Positions 1 through 8,772 are shown, counted from the first letter of the stretch. The stretch is DNA of 36,288 bases from JAUWNP01 sp034430655 (GCA_034430655.1 DAOUEC010000196.1:1-36288), one strand, 5' to 3'. The notes: generated by a model not told the origin, from the letters alone. Made by a program: numbers and translations.

Positions 1-78
1 GATGGTTCCCTACGCTGTGATGATGCACGGGATATTTGCGGAAACGCAGCCTTTGCCTGTGGCCCGTTCTCTCCCTGA
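1..78 (+). other. possible 3' end of an upstream gene
   Basis: The frame starting at base 1 is open to a TGA at 76-78 and would encode 25 residues containing CGNAAFACGPFSP. It may be the tail of a gene that starts before the window. A second open frame (2-184, 60 codons) overlaps it and also has no recognisable relatives. Nothing distinguishes the two, so this is a weak call. Confidence 0.15.
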
Positions 79-137
79 GAATACCCCCAGATATGGAGAA
101 ATGACGCGGGAAACTGGCATATATGGGGGGGAGGTAA

Positions 138-308
138 ATGCGATCCGGAAAGATAGGTATACCATCGTTTATGCCCGCGAATAATTCCCTCCCTGATCAC
201 AAATTGGGGAACCATCCTGAGATCATCGAGGTGACGGAGAGACTGGCTCAACTTCAAGAAAGGGTGAAATGTCAGACAATCCAACATCTATCCATCCCAT
301 ATTATTAA
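138..308 (+). CDS. possible small ORF overlapping the regulator start
   Basis: This 56-codon frame starts at an ATG just after GGGGGGAGGT, a strong purine-rich Shine-Dalgarno-like run, although the spacing of about 3 nt is short. It encodes a polar peptide with a plausible amphipathic helix (NHPEIIEVTERLAQLQERVK). Its stop at 306-308 lies 40 nt inside the next gene, so translation of the two could be coupled. No family is recognised. It could equally be a leader peptide or chance, and only conservation in relatives would settle it. Confidence 0.3.
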   Translation: MRSGKIGIPSFMPANNSLPDHKLGNHPEIIEVTERLAQLQERVKCQTIQHLSIPYY

Positions 309-931
309 TCTTGAAATATCTTGTTCCTAGTTTGGCCAAGGTTTTAGGCGATGATACTGAGGTTGTCCTGCACGAATTGAGCCATCCTCAGGATTCAGTG
401 ATCGCCATAGCAGGAAATGTGACCGGTCGCAAAGTGGGAGCTCCTCTTACGGATCTAGTCTTGCGTCTTATGCGCCGAGACAAGTTGAAGAAAGATTTGA
501 TTAACTATCACAGCCGCACCTCTGATGGTAAGGAACTTAGATCCTCCACCATTCTCATTCGCGATGAGAAGGGGGAAGTCATTGGCTGCCTCTGCATCAA
601 CTTTGACATTACCAAATGGATGGTAGCGAGGCATGCTATTGATAGCTTTTGTCAAACGGAGCCTCTTGATGGTGAGACTCGTGAGACGTTCACTCATGAT
701 GTAGAGTCAATGCTGCGCTCCAACATAGAGGAAATCATTGAGCAGCAGAGGATTCCGGTCACTCTGATGAAGAAAGAAGATAAACTCAGGGTGGTGAGGC
801 AACTGGACGAGCAGGGTATCTTTCTCGTCAGACGAGCGGTGGCGAAAGTAGCAAAGGCTTTGGACGTTTCCCGCTACACAATCTACAATTACTTGGATGA
901 AATCAGAAGCCAAGAGACTGAGGAGCAATAG
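269..931 (+). CDS. YheO/DauR-type PAS-HTH transcriptional regulator
   Basis: A 220-residue protein with the YheO-like PAS domain in the N-terminal half (about residues 8-125, including the ELSHPQDSVIAIAGN and GCLCINFDIT segments) and a C-terminal DauR-type helix-turn-helix (about 160-215, with VAKALDVSRYTIYNYLDEIR). Length and layout match the family. DauR represses D-arginine catabolism in Pseudomonas, and other members act on amino-acid or metabolite genes. The gene opens the catabolic cluster and lies 30 bp before the RidA gene, so it is likely a local regulator. The ligand is unknown. AAAGGG lies just before the ATG. Confidence 0.85.
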   Translation: MSDNPTSIHPILLILKYLVPSLAKVLGDDTEVVLHELSHPQDSVIAIAGNVTGRKVGAPLTDLVLRLMRRDKLKKDLINYHSRTSDGKELRSSTILIRDEKGEVIGCLCINFDITKWMVARHAIDSFCQTEPLDGETRETFTHDVESMLRSNIEEIIEQQRIPVTLMKKEDKLRVVRQLDEQGIFLVRRAVAKVAKALDVSRYTIYNYLDEIRSQETEEQ

Positions 932-961
932 AGCAATTCCAAATTCCAAAGGAGGAAGTAC

Positions 962-1369
962 ATGACCGAGAAGATCATCGCTACAAAGGATGCTCCATCT
1001 GCAATTGGACCCTACTCTCAAGCTGTGTGTGTCAGCCCTTTCATCTTTACCAGCGGGCAGATTCCCATTGATCCTGAGACCGGACGCATAGTGAAGGGAG
1101 ATATAACGGTCCAAACGAGGCGCGTGTTAGAGAACCTCAAGGCTGTGTTGGCTGCTGCGGATCTCTCATTCGCTGATGTGGTAAAGACTACTCTCTTTAT
1201 CAAGGACATGAGACAATTCTCCAGCATCAATCAGGTATACGGTGAGTATTTCCCCAACGATCCACCTGCGCGTTCCACGATAGAGGTAAATCAGTTGCCC
1301 ATGGATGTGGCCATCGAGATTGAGATGGTAGCTTATGCTAGTGGTAAGGAGAAGCCTGAAGAGGGTTGA
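962..1369 (+). CDS. RidA family reactive imine/enamine deaminase
   Basis: A 135-residue RidA/YjgF protein. It hydrolyses reactive 2-imino or enamine acids, made by PLP enzymes or amine oxidases, to ketoacids and ammonia. Family motifs are intact: APSAIGPYSQAV near the N-terminus, FTSGQIPIDPETG, and the active-site Arg in PARSTIEV followed by an EIEMVAYA strand. AAGGAGG stands 6 nt before the ATG. The stop codon nearly touches the next gene. A PLP enzyme directly downstream and an FAD amine oxidase at the end of the cluster are natural sources of its imine substrate, which suggests a dedicated detoxifying role in this pathway. Confidence 0.95.
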   Translation: MTEKIIATKDAPSAIGPYSQAVCVSPFIFTSGQIPIDPETGRIVKGDITVQTRRVLENLKAVLAAADLSFADVVKTTLFIKDMRQFSSINQVYGEYFPNDPPARSTIEVNQLPMDVAIEIEMVAYASGKEKPEEG

Positions 1370-1374
1370 GTATT

Positions 1375-2505
1375 ATGAACTTTGGCGATTTCAGAGCTCA
1401 ATTCCCATTGGTCAGCGAATACGTTTTCCTGAACCACGCTGCAGTTGCTCCTTTGCCCATCTGCGTTGTGCAGGCGATGGAGAACTACCTCTTCCATCGT
1501 CAGTACGGACCCAAGTATCGGGATGAATTGATTTCATCCTTCGAGGATGCTCGATCCGCTATCGCCGCGTTGGTCAACGCCTCGCCCGACGAGATTGCTT
1601 TCGTCGAGAATACAGCCACCGGCATTAGCATGGTCGCTAATGGCTTACCCCTGAAACCAGGCGATGAGGTCATTTTGACCGACATGGAGTATCCGGCGAA
1701 CGTCTATCCTTGGATGAACTTGGCGCAAAAAGAGGTACAGGTTCGTATTATCCCCCACCGGAGGGGCGGACTGGATGTAGGCGTTCTCAAGACTGTCGTC
1801 ACTGAACACACCAAGGTAGTTGCTGTCAGTACCGTGGAATTCCTGAGTGGATACCGCACTGACCTGGCGGCTATGGGTGCTTTTTGCCGGCAGCGCGGCA
1901 TCTATTTCGTGGTGGATGCGATCCAGTCTCTGGGAGTTATCCCTATGGATGTCAGGGTCTATCAGATTGACTTCCTGGCCACTGGCGGCCCAAAGTGGTT
2001 ACTTGGGCCGCAGGGGCAGGGCTTCTTGTTCTGCCGGCGCGAAGTCATTACCGATGTACATCCCGTTCTCACCGGGGCGGGGGGAGTAGCGAACGAGGAT
2101 GACTACCTGGATTATGATATGACGTTCCTGTCCAACGCAGACCGATTTCACATCGGTACTCCAAACGGTGTAGGCATCGCCGGCCTTAAAGCGGCTGTGG
2201 AGATGCTTACGGCGGTCGGTATTGCCAAGATAGAAACCCGCGTTTTAGAACTGACCGATCTATTCATCGAGGAATTGCAGAAGCGCGGGTACTCTATCTT
2301 CAGCAACCTGGAGCCTCAGCACCGATCGGGCATTGTCACTTTTGAAGTGCCTGATGCTGATGCCACATACGCCAAATTGACCGCGCAAAAAGTCCTTGTC
2401 TCCTGTCGTTGGGATGCTCGTGGTAAGAAATACATCCGTGTCTCCCCTCACGGTTACAACAATGAACAAGACATTGCGAGATTTCTTGAAGTCCTGGACA
2501 AATAA
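1375..2505 (+). CDS. class-V aminotransferase-fold PLP enzyme (cysteine desulfurase / isopenicillin N epimerase-like)
   Basis: About 376 residues with a complete fold-type I PLP enzyme of the class V aminotransferase family. Visible elements are FLNHAAVAPLP at the N-terminus, the cofactor-site region ENTATGISMVANGL, the Asp that contacts the pyridine nitrogen in FVVDAIQSLG, and the Schiff-base Lys in ATGGPKWLLGP (about residue 207). I chose the ATG at 1375 because GAGG (1361-1364) is suitably spaced. A TTG at 1366 that overlaps the RidA stop is the alternative. The family includes cysteine desulfurases, selenocysteine lyases, epimerases and transaminases, and the reaction cannot be assigned. 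The RidA neighbour suggests an imine- or enamine-releasing lyase or transaminase. Confidence 0.9.
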   Translation: MNFGDFRAQFPLVSEYVFLNHAAVAPLPICVVQAMENYLFHRQYGPKYRDELISSFEDARSAIAALVNASPDEIAFVENTATGISMVANGLPLKPGDEVILTDMEYPANVYPWMNLAQKEVQVRIIPHRRGGLDVGVLKTVVTEHTKVVAVSTVEFLSGYRTDLAAMGAFCRQRGIYFVVDAIQSLGVIPMDVRVYQIDFLATGGPKWLLGPQGQGFLFCRREVITDVHPVLTGAGGVANEDDYLDYDMTFLSNADRFHIGTPNGVGIAGLKAAVEMLTAVGIAKIETRVLELTDLFIEELQKRGYSIFSNLEPQHRSGIVTFEVPDADATYAKLTAQKVLVSCRWDARGKKYIRVSPHGYNNEQDIARFLEVLDK

Positions 2506-2750
2506 GTGTTAGGAGAAGCAACACGACTACGGTAGGTAAGAACGGATCGCTTGTGACTGATGGCCACATCGTGGTCATGAATCAGCCTTTTTGTTCGCCT
2601 GAGAGCGTCTCAATTTCTCGGTGAGAGCCAAAGATGCCGAAGACCAGGAAAGGAGGAGAATCTGAACGAACAGTGAGGTTCCCCTATTCGAAGAGAATTG
2701 TAGTCGGCGCAAAGCGCCACCAGATGAGACAACATGAGGAGGATTGAACA
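2506..2750 (+). other. intergenic leader before the ABC importer
   Basis: A 245-bp gap with no convincing gene. It contains a small hairpin (GGCGC AAA GCGCC, 2706-2718) and a good ribosome site (GAGGA) before the ATG at 2751. No clear -35/-10 pair is visible. It is the longest gap in the first cluster apart from 8773-9035, so an internal promoter or processing site is possible. Confidence 0.3.
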
Positions 2751-4433
2751 ATGAAAAGCAAGAGGGTTCTCTCAATATTTGCCTTGTTGCTAGCAGTAGC
2801 GCTGCTAGTAACGGCCTGTAGCCCATCTGAGCCCCCCCCTACGCCAACCTCGCCACCGGCAGCGGTGACGGCCGCTACCACGGCCCCTACCACAGAATCC
2901 CCACCGACGGATACACCCGTCCCGGCGACTGACACGCGCGGGACCTATCGCTACGCCGCATACTGGCCATTTGAACATGGCAACCCTATCGTGACCGGAT
3001 CTCAGCTCCTGGAGTACATGTTCGACCCACTCTATCGCCTGGATGCAGAAGGTAACCCTGTGCCGAGGCTCGCAGAGAGCTGGGACATCTCGCCGGACGG
3101 CAAGACCTATACCTTTTACCTGCGCGAGGACGTGAAGTGGCACGACGGCGAGCCCTTTACCGCTGCCGATGTGACGTTTACCGTGGCCGCGATACTGGAC
3201 CCCGACACCGAGACCGGCCTGCGAGACAATCTGCAAGTAGCCGGGGAGAATGTGACATGCGAGGCCGTGGATGACTACACCGTGAAATTCACTCTCCCGG
3301 AGCCCTATGCACCTTTCATCTACAAGATCCCTGCCATCCAGATTGTGCCCAAGCACCTGCTTGAGAACGAGCCAGATATCAACACGGCAGCCTTCAATCA
3401 GAACCCTGTGGGGACCGGTCCCTTCATGTGGAAGGAGCTGGTGCCTGGCGACCACATGACCTTCGTGGCCAACGATGACTTCTACCTCGGCAAACCGGGT
3501 TGCAAGGCTGTGATCGTGAGGCTGATTCCGGACTCGGCAGCAGCCGTAGCAGCGCTTAAGGCCGGCGAGATAGACGTAGTCGAGAGCGAGGAGCCGACGG
3601 ATCATGCATGGGCGGCCGAAAATGACTACAAAGCCTATTGGAGCCTGCCGGGCGGCATCATGTACCTGTGGCTGAACCCGGCGAAGGTACCCGCTTTCGG
3701 CGACGTCAAGGTCCGCCAGGCTATGTCCTATGCCCTGGATCGCGACGCCCTGACAAAAGTCTACGACGGCTCAGAACCCGCCTATAACATCATAAGCCCG
3801 TATGGCGTTACGTCCCGCTTCTATAACCAGGATGTAACCAAGTACACCTACGACCCCGATATGGCCAGGGAGTTGCTGGAAGAGGCCGGTTGGACGGACA
3901 CGGATGGCGACGGCTTTGTGGACAAAAATGGGCAAAATCTTAGCTTCACCATGATCGGCCAGACAGGCTGGAAAACGGCACAGGATATGTTGACGGTGAC
4001 CCAGGCCTGGTACAAGGACGTAGGCATTGATATGCAGATCCAGCTCCTGGAATCATCCGCCTTCCGCGAGGCGCGCGGAAATCCAGAAGTCGTCGAGGCC
4101 AGCTTTACTGGTACACCCAGCCCGTTGGACCCGGACGACCTGCGCGTGGTCTATCACTCGCAAGGTGGGCGCAACCTCTTCGGATACGTCAACGAGCGTG
4201 TCGACGAACTGTTCGCCCAGGGAGTGGTCGAGTCTGACTTGGAGAAGCGAAAGGCTATCTACGCTGAGATCCAGAAACTCACGCTGGATGATATGCCCTA
4301 CATCCCCACGGTCTTCTATAGCGTCGGTTTGCTGGTCAATCCACACCTCAAGGGATTACCTGATGATATGCGCGGTGTGGATAGCACTTCCTATCAGGCC
4401 CTTTTCTCCGAGAAACTCGAAATCACAGAGTAA
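2751..4433 (+). CDS. ABC transporter substrate-binding lipoprotein, family 5 (peptide/nickel type)
   Basis: A 560-residue solute-binding protein of the DppA/OppA family. The N-terminus is a lipoprotein signal (MKSKRV, a hydrophobic stretch, then LLVTAC, so the lipidated Cys is about residue 23), followed by a Pro/Thr-rich tether to about residue 60. The mature domain has family landmarks: LLEYMFDPLYRLDAEG, SPDGKTYTFYLREDVKWHDG, GTGPFMWKE and VRQAMSYALDRDAL. Family members bind di- or oligopeptides, nickel, opines or other small ligands. It begins the transporter block with two permeases immediately downstream. No ATPase gene is present nearby. Confidence 0.95.
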   Translation: MKSKRVLSIFALLLAVALLVTACSPSEPPPTPTSPPAAVTAATTAPTTESPPTDTPVPATDTRGTYRYAAYWPFEHGNPIVTGSQLLEYMFDPLYRLDAEGNPVPRLAESWDISPDGKTYTFYLREDVKWHDGEPFTAADVTFTVAAILDPDTETGLRDNLQVAGENVTCEAVDDYTVKFTLPEPYAPFIYKIPAIQIVPKHLLENEPDINTAAFNQNPVGTGPFMWKELVPGDHMTFVANDDFYLGKPGCKAVIVRLIPDSAAAVAALKAGEIDVVESEEPTDHAWAAENDYKAYWSLPGGIMYLWLNPAKVPAFGDVKVRQAMSYALDRDALTKVYDGSEPAYNIISPYGVTSRFYNQDVTKYTYDPDMARELLEEAGWTDTDGDGFVDKNGQNLSFTMIGQTGWKTAQDMLTVTQAWYKDVGIDMQIQLLESSAFREARGNPEVVEASFTGTPSPLDPDDLRVVYHSQGGRNLFGYVNERVDELFAQGVVESDLEKRKAIYAEIQKLTLDDMPYIPTVFYSVGLLVNPHLKGLPDDMRGVDSTSYQALFSEKLEITE

Positions 4434-4446
4434 GCCAGTCAATGTC

Positions 4447-4480
4447 GGCATGGTGGACGGTGTACGCCGTCCACCATGCC
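4447..4480 (+). repeat. perfect 14-bp inverted repeat between binding-protein and permease genes
   Basis: GGCATGGTGGACGG (4447-4460) pairs exactly with CCGTCCACCATGCC (4467-4480) across a 6-base loop TGTACG. It starts 13 bp after the binding-protein stop and ends 16 bp before the permease ATG. There is no T-run, so it is not a classic terminator. Its position suits an mRNA-stabilising or partial attenuation hairpin that keeps binding protein in excess over permease, as in other ABC importer operons. Confidence 0.85.
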
Positions 4481-4496
4481 TCCAACAGGTGCTCCT

Positions 4497-5474
4497 ATGA
4501 CCAAATACATCATCCGTCGCTTGCTGGCGATTATTCCGTTGCTTCTTGCCGTTTCCATATTGTCCTTCGCCGTGATGTATTTCGCGCCTGGTGACCCGCT
4601 GATGACGATGACAGACCGTCGTGGCGTGGACGATCTGTCTCCAGAAGAGGAAGCGTACCTGCGCCACCAGATGGGTCTGGATGCCCCTGTATATGTCCAA
4701 TACCTGCGCTGGCTGGGAAACATGTTGCGGGGCAACATGGGCTACTCCCTGATCAGCCGTCGGCCTGTGGCTCAGATCATAGGCGAGCGTATACTGAACA
4801 CCTTGCGTCTGAGTGTAATAGGCTTGGTTATCACCCTGGCCATCGCTTTGCCTCTGGGGGTGCTCTCAGCTCGCTATCAGAATTCCCTCTTCGACCAGAC
4901 TGTTTCTGTTATGACCTTTATTGGCTTCTCGCTACCTAGCTTCTGGCTCGCGCTCATGCTGATTAACATCTTCGCCGTTGGACAACGTTGGCTACCGGCT
5001 GGTGGGATGGCACCACTGCAAGACATCGCGGAAACGGCGGAAGGACGTTTTCTTCAGACTGCCCGATATTACATATTGCCGGTGGCGACGTCGGTGATAC
5101 TCAACATAGGGGGCTGGCTCCGCTATCAGCGAGCCAGTATGCTGGAGGCGCTGCATGAGGACTATGTGCGCACTGCCCGAGCCAAGGGCTTGCCAGAGAG
5201 CATTGTCTTCTTTCGTCATGCCTGGCGCAATGCCCTGCTACCAGTGATCACCTGGCTCGGCTTCTCTCTGTCTAGCCTGGTGAATGGGTCCTTTCTGATA
5301 GAGACCGTGTTTGCCTGGCCCGGCATGGGGCGACTCGGAATACAGTCCATCTTTCAGCGCGATTATCCCGTTATCATGGCAGTGACTATGCTATCGTCTA
5401 TCCTGCTCGTCTCTGGCAATCTTCTGGCGGACATCCTGTACGCCGTCGCTGATCCGAGGATCCGCTATGACTGA
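4497..5474 (+). CDS. peptide/nickel-type ABC transporter permease, DppB-like
   Basis: About 325 residues with an N-terminal membrane helix (MTKYIIRRLLAIIPLLLAVS), a large extracytoplasmic segment and the BPD_transp_1 domain. The EAA cytoplasmic loop is recognisable as LHEDYVRTARAKGLPE (about residues 220-235), and the C-terminus has the usual ETVFAWPGMGRLG segment. The ATG at 4497 is preferred over the in-frame ATG at 4476, because the latter lies inside the hairpin's 3' arm and the mature family start MxKYIIRRLL follows 4497. It overlaps the next permease gene by 8 nt, so translation is probably coupled. Confidence 0.93.
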   Translation: MTKYIIRRLLAIIPLLLAVSILSFAVMYFAPGDPLMTMTDRRGVDDLSPEEEAYLRHQMGLDAPVYVQYLRWLGNMLRGNMGYSLISRRPVAQIIGERILNTLRLSVIGLVITLAIALPLGVLSARYQNSLFDQTVSVMTFIGFSLPSFWLALMLINIFAVGQRWLPAGGMAPLQDIAETAEGRFLQTARYYILPVATSVILNIGGWLRYQRASMLEALHEDYVRTARAKGLPESIVFFRHAWRNALLPVITWLGFSLSSLVNGSFLIETVFAWPGMGRLGIQSIFQRDYPVIMAVTMLSSILLVSGNLLADILYAVADPRIRYD

Positions 5475-6375
5475 TGAATTGGAATCGGCACTTCCAAGAG
5501 TTCAGCAAGTCAGTTCCATGCACCGGGCCAAGATGCCATCTCAACTGGCCATCGCTCGTTTCATGCGTCACAAGGTAGCCGTATGGGGGCTTTTCATTCT
5601 GACGATTCTGATCATCGCTGCCGTGTTTGCCCCCGTCCTCGCCCCTTATGATCCCGCCGCTATCGATCTCAGCGCAGGTGGGGAACCTACGCCGCCTACC
5701 TTCGATCATCCCTTCGGCACCGACAATCTGGGACGCGATTACTTCTCTCGCGCGCTCTATGGAGCCAGGGTTTCCATGGCGGTTGGGTTCGTTGCCATGG
5801 GCATCGCTATCGGTACAGGGACTCTCATTGGTGCTGTGGCTGGCTATAGCGGTGGGCTCGTGGATAGCCTCATCATGCGCTTCACGGACATCATGATTTG
5901 TTTTCCCTCTTTCTTCCTGATCTTGATCGTGCAAACTCTACTGAAACCTAATATCTTAAACGTGATGGCCGTCATTGGGCTGACAGGGTGGATGGGGCCT
6001 GCCCGGTTGGTGCGTGCCGAAGTGCTGTCAGTGCGCGAGCGAGACTATGTCCTGGCAGCCACTGCATTGGGCGGGAGCTGGGCTCGCATCCTCTTCCGCC
6101 ACATTGTCCCCAATGTCCTGGGGTCAGTCATTGTAGCGGCCTCTCTGCGTGTGCCAAGTGCGATCCTGGCCGAATCAGGCCTCAGCTTCCTGGGACTTGG
6201 AGTACAGCCACCACAGGCGAGTTGGGGGAATATGCTCCAGGAAGCGCGCATCTACATGGGGAGTGCCTGGTGGATCGTCTTTTTTCCCGGTCTGTTGATC
6301 GCTCTGACAGTGACTTCGTTCAACTTTGTCGGCGACGGCCTGCGGGATGCCCTCGATCCCCAGACCCTGTGTTAA
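5467..6375 (+). CDS. peptide/nickel-type ABC transporter permease, DppC-like
   Basis: A 302-residue second permease subunit. It has a short cytoplasmic N-terminus, a first helix at VWGLFILTILIIAAVFAPVL, the FGTDNLGRDYFSRALYGAR segment typical of DppC/OppC proteins, and the EAA loop RERDYVLAATALGGS. It should pair with the preceding permease to form the channel. The dedicated ATP-binding subunits (DppD/DppF type) that usually follow are absent. The next gene is an amidohydrolase, so an ATPase must be encoded elsewhere. Confidence 0.93.
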   Translation: MTDELESALPRVQQVSSMHRAKMPSQLAIARFMRHKVAVWGLFILTILIIAAVFAPVLAPYDPAAIDLSAGGEPTPPTFDHPFGTDNLGRDYFSRALYGARVSMAVGFVAMGIAIGTGTLIGAVAGYSGGLVDSLIMRFTDIMICFPSFFLILIVQTLLKPNILNVMAVIGLTGWMGPARLVRAEVLSVRERDYVLAATALGGSWARILFRHIVPNVLGSVIVAASLRVPSAILAESGLSFLGLGVQPPQASWGNMLQEARIYMGSAWWIVFFPGLLIALTVTSFNFVGDGLRDALDPQTLC

Positions 6376-6436
6376 GGAAGTGTCAATCTGAAGGCAAACT
6401 GAACTCTTCTACATCCTGAATCGACGGAGGGTGATC

Positions 6437-7576
6437 GTGTTAGCTATAGTAGATGGCTGGCTTATGCCTGTGACGGCTGCTCCAATTGAACATGGCACAT
6501 TACTTATTGAGGACGGCAAGATCGTTGCCTTGGGAGGTCCAAAGTTAACTGTGCCGCCAGGTTCAGAGGTCATAGAGGCCTCGGAGCAGGTGGTATTGCC
6601 AGGTTTCATAGATGCGCATACTCATGCCGGTTTAATTCCTAATGAGTGGGGGGCGGCTGAACCTTGCTCACCGCAAGCCAGGATTATTGACGGCATAGAC
6701 CCAGCCGACCCCGCCTTTCGCCAAGCTCTCATGGGCGGGGTCACCACTCTCTTCATCATCCCAGGAAGCAGTAGCCTGATCGGCGGACAGGGCGCGGTAT
6801 TGAAAGTTGTGGGAGGCACCGTCGAGGAGATGCTTCTACGAGAGCCGGCCGGGATTAAGATGGCGTGGGGTGCCACGGTGAAGTCTACCTGGACCAAGAG
6901 GAACATGATGCCGACCACTCGTATGGCCATGGCCGCCATCCTACGCGAGGAGATGCAACGGGCGAGGGAATATAAGGAACGCTCGAACAACGAGGCCGGT
7001 GATAGGGATCTCCACCTTGAGGCTTTGGCTGACTTGCTAACCAAGCGTTATCCAGCGCGGGTACATTGCTATCGGGTCCACGATATTATGACTGTAATTG
7101 GAATTGCTGAGGAGTTCGACTTTGATCTTGTTCTGGAACATGCTACCGATGCACATCTTTTGGCTGCGGAATTAGCCAGGCACAATGTCCCGGTGGTGCT
7201 GGGCCCCTGGCCCCATCTGCGTGATTATAGCGAATGTCCTGTGGTTACGTTTCGCGCCCCAGGTATCCTGAGCCGGGCGGGAGTAAAGGTGGCCTTTATG
7301 AGCGACTACCCAGTCGTGCCTATATGGAGTCTGCCGATATCTGCCGCCATCGCGGTGCGAGAAGGGATGGAGCAAGAAGAGGCTCTGAAGGCCCTGACCA
7401 TAAGTGCGGCCCAGATTTTGGGGGTCGGAAAGAGGATCGGGTCACTGGAGACGGGGAAGGATGCCGATGTAGTCATCTGGAGCCGTCATCCGTTCGAATG
7501 GCAGGCGCGAGTGGAGGTGGTGATAGTGAATGGCAAGGTAGTCCACAGATATGATCAGGTAGATGGGAGGAAATAG
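6437..7576 (+). CDS. imidazolonepropionase-like metal-dependent amidohydrolase, apparently active
   Basis: About 379 residues of the COG1228-type amidohydrolase family. Metal-site elements are present: HTH in GFIDAHTHAG, a second His region in RVHCYRVHD, the strand-6 His in LVLEHATDAH, and the strand-8 Asp in FMSDYPVVP. The C-terminal SLETGKDADVVIW strand is standard. The GTG at 6437 is chosen because GGAGG (6426-6430) sits 6 nt before it and because MLAIV then aligns with MLAIL of the paralogue. The GTG at 6431 directly abuts the ribosome site. It would hydrolyse a cyclic amide or peptide-like bond, but the substrate is unknown. The gene is separated from its paralogue by 2 bp. Confidence 0.9.
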   Translation: MLAIVDGWLMPVTAAPIEHGTLLIEDGKIVALGGPKLTVPPGSEVIEASEQVVLPGFIDAHTHAGLIPNEWGAAEPCSPQARIIDGIDPADPAFRQALMGGVTTLFIIPGSSSLIGGQGAVLKVVGGTVEEMLLREPAGIKMAWGATVKSTWTKRNMMPTTRMAMAAILREEMQRAREYKERSNNEAGDRDLHLEALADLLTKRYPARVHCYRVHDIMTVIGIAEEFDFDLVLEHATDAHLLAAELARHNVPVVLGPWPHLRDYSECPVVTFRAPGILSRAGVKVAFMSDYPVVPIWSLPISAAIAVREGMEQEEALKALTISAAQILGVGKRIGSLETGKDADVVIWSRHPFEWQARVEVVIVNGKVVHRYDQVDGRK

Positions 7577-7578
7577 CC

Positions 7579-8772
7579 ATGCTAGCCATATTGGGTGGCG
7601 AAGTAATCACCATGGGTCCCCTGGGACGCTATCGGGGAGGGGGCATCCTGGTGGAGGAAGGAAAGATCGTAGCTTTGGGCCCCAAGGTGAAGGTACCGGC
7701 TGGGGCGGAGGTTCTTGAGGCCACAGGCATGGTGATAACCCCTGGTCTGATTGATGCCCATACATATTTGGGCCTACGGGTGATTGCGATGGGGAAGGAG
7801 GGGAGAGAACACAACGAAAGTACCGATCCTTTCACACCGCATCTCCGGGCCCGGGATGGTTTGTATGGCCTGGATGAGAGTTTCTCCTTTGCCCTGCGAG
7901 GTGGGGTCACGACCGTACTTACCGGTCCCGGATTGAGTAACGTCGTTGCAGGACAGAGCGTGGTAGTGAAGACCATCCCGAGGGCTAATCCTGCTGAGAT
8001 GATCCTCCTGGATGACGCGGGTCTAATGGTTTCCCTGGGGGAGACGCCTGGTAAGCTATATGGAGCCAAAGGGCAAAGCCCTTCTACTCGTATGGGGACG
8101 GCTGCGCTTCTGCGGGACAGGCTCGTGCGCGCCCAGAACTACGAGCGCCGATGGGAAGAGTACAACGCTGAAAAGAAAGGTGCTCGGCCACAGGTGGACC
8201 TAAAGATGGAGGCTTTGCTGAAAGTTCTCCAGGGGAATAGCAGGCTAAGGGTCCATGCCCACCTGGCGCATGACATAGGGACCGCCCTGAGGATCAGCGA
8301 TGAATTTGGCCTGCACCTGACCATTGAGGGTGCAAGTGAAGGGCACAAGGTGGCCGAGGATTTGGCCCGGCGACGGGTGCCCGTGGTGTGGGGCCCTGGT
8401 TTCAAAGGTCCGATGAGGGAAGAGGAAAGAGGCATGAGTTTTCGTACTCCCGCTGCTCTGGTGCAGGCAGGCGTTAAGGTAGCGCTTACTACCAATGCTC
8501 CCGCTCTGGTGTTACCACCGCAATATCTGCCGGTCCTGGCCGTGCAAGCGGTGAAGGCTGGCCTAGACGAGGAAGTTGCTTTTCGGGCTATCACCATCAA
8601 TCCGGCGGAGATCATAGGCGTGGGGTCCCGGGTGGGCTCCCTGGAAACCGGTAAGGATGCCGACTTAGTGTTGTGGAGCGGTCACCCCTTCAGTTACCAG
8701 GCCCGAACCATGACCACAATCGTTGACGGACAGGTGGCTTATAGCTATTGTGAAGGGGACGATTTCATCTAG
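7579..8772 (+). CDS. amidohydrolase paralogue with substituted metal ligands
   Basis: A 397-residue protein clearly homologous to the preceding gene over its whole length (GGVTTVLTGPGLSNVV, PSTRMGTAALLRDRL, SLETGKDADLVLWSGHPF). Three metal-site positions differ. HTH reads HTY (cat aca tat, about 7758-7766), the strand-6 His is Gly (IEGASEGH), and the strand-8 Asp is Asn (LTTNAPAL). The HAH pair in RVHAHLAHD remains. The frame is intact and its ribosome site AGGAAAT is reasonable, so this is not obviously a pseudogene. It may be a catalytically dead partner, a subunit, or an enzyme with altered metal use. Confidence 0.88.
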   Translation: MLAILGGEVITMGPLGRYRGGGILVEEGKIVALGPKVKVPAGAEVLEATGMVITPGLIDAHTYLGLRVIAMGKEGREHNESTDPFTPHLRARDGLYGLDESFSFALRGGVTTVLTGPGLSNVVAGQSVVVKTIPRANPAEMILLDDAGLMVSLGETPGKLYGAKGQSPSTRMGTAALLRDRLVRAQNYERRWEEYNAEKKGARPQVDLKMEALLKVLQGNSRLRVHAHLAHDIGTALRISDEFGLHLTIEGASEGHKVAEDLARRRVPVVWGPGFKGPMREEERGMSFRTPAALVQAGVKVALTTNAPALVLPPQYLPVLAVQAVKAGLDEEVAFRAITINPAEIIGVGSRVGSLETGKDADLVLWSGHPFSYQARTMTTIVDGQVAYSYCEGDDFI

